Of a DNA stretch of 64,000 bases, positions 63,909-64,000 are shown piece after piece (positions within the stretch are counted from its first letter, which is position 1; every line of letters starts with the position of its first letter). Where the stretch lies: positions 1 to 64,000 of the forward strand of contig NZ_LMJE01000007.1 of the NCBI RefSeq assembly GCF_001429245.1, given 5' to 3'. Source of the stretch: Rhizobium sp. Root274. GTDB lineage: Bacteria; Pseudomonadota; Alphaproteobacteria; Rhizobiales; Rhizobiaceae. Made by a program: the position numbers and the translations under genes. Below the pieces are notes generated by a model. The model did no database searches. It saw only the letters and a program-made list of their open reading frames with translations, and was not told the DNA's origin.

Positions 63909-64000
63909 GCCAGTACCTCATATGTCTCAAATTCTGTGTTCCACATAGGGAAAACAGGGGGAAATGCCAATGGCCGTTTTTCGCGACCACGACATTTGGC

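Overview
This window is a chromosomal segment of an alphaproteobacterium, most likely a Rhizobiaceae member (Rhizobium/Agrobacterium/Ciceribacter-like). The reasons are the very-long-chain acyl lipid A cluster (acpXL to lpxXL), the fixNOQP-fixGHIS high-affinity oxidase loci with FNR/FixK-type boxes, mosaic palindromic intergenic repeats typical of rhizobia, and rhizobial families such as DUF1489. The genus cannot be fixed from the sequence alone. No CRISPR array or rRNA was seen; the only tRNA found is tRNA-Leu(GAG).

Layout. 1-3.6 kb: palindromic repeats, a Cys-containing hypothetical, a J-domain protein, a cold-shock protein and dusA. 3.55-11.9 kb: a decaying ~8.3 kb genomic island inserted in the 5' end of dusA. 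It is bounded by 39-bp direct repeats with one mismatch. It carries a tyrosine integrase broken by two in-frame stops, a LysR/SDR pair, a MarR-SDR-FAD oxidoreductase operon whose last gene is truncated by an IS3-type remnant, and a fused two-module peptide-type ABC ATPase. The displaced original dusA start survives at the far edge; the island supplied dusA with a new start. 12-25 kb: housekeeping and membrane genes (phosphatase, sdaA, DUF599, DUF1624, MerR, mgtE, a peptide-deformylase-like protein lacking key residues, BON protein, tRNA-Leu, lipB, XRE regulator, EamA permease, SRPBCC/site-2-protease fusion). 25-32 kb: the glutathione-dependent formaldehyde pathway genes (adhC, fghA), separated by acetyltransferase, ParDE, DUF188 and DUF1345 genes, then a TetR-controlled EamA permease. 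32-45.5 kb: a sugar/oligosaccharide utilisation locus (GH43, aldo/keto reductase, Gfo/Idh/MocA dehydrogenase, sugar isomerase, GH2 beta-mannosidase-like enzyme, CUT1 ABC transporter) with a divergent LacI regulator. 45.6-48.4 kb: a GGDEF protein with a degenerate active site, and gnd. 48.5-58.2 kb: ccoS-fixI-fixH-fixG and ccoNOQP, each behind an FNR/FixK-type box, with a divergent hemerythrin-domain gene and a PAS protein. 58.4-63.9 kb: lpxXL, adh, fabF1XL, fabF2XL, fabZXL and acpXL.

How they fit together. The island genes look like the remains of a MarR-controlled catabolic module: near-identical 19-bp palindromes precede both marR and the ABC ATPase, but no permease or binding-protein gene is present and the oxidoreductase is broken. 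The oligosaccharide locus would import a hemicellulose-type sugar, cleave it and feed it into sugar oxidation. The fix/cco genes build and mature a cbb3 oxidase for low-oxygen respiration. The acpXL cluster makes and attaches the long secondary acyl chain of lipid A; its fabF2XL appears to lack the catalytic Cys, suggesting a ketosynthase/chain-length-factor type pair with fabF1XL.
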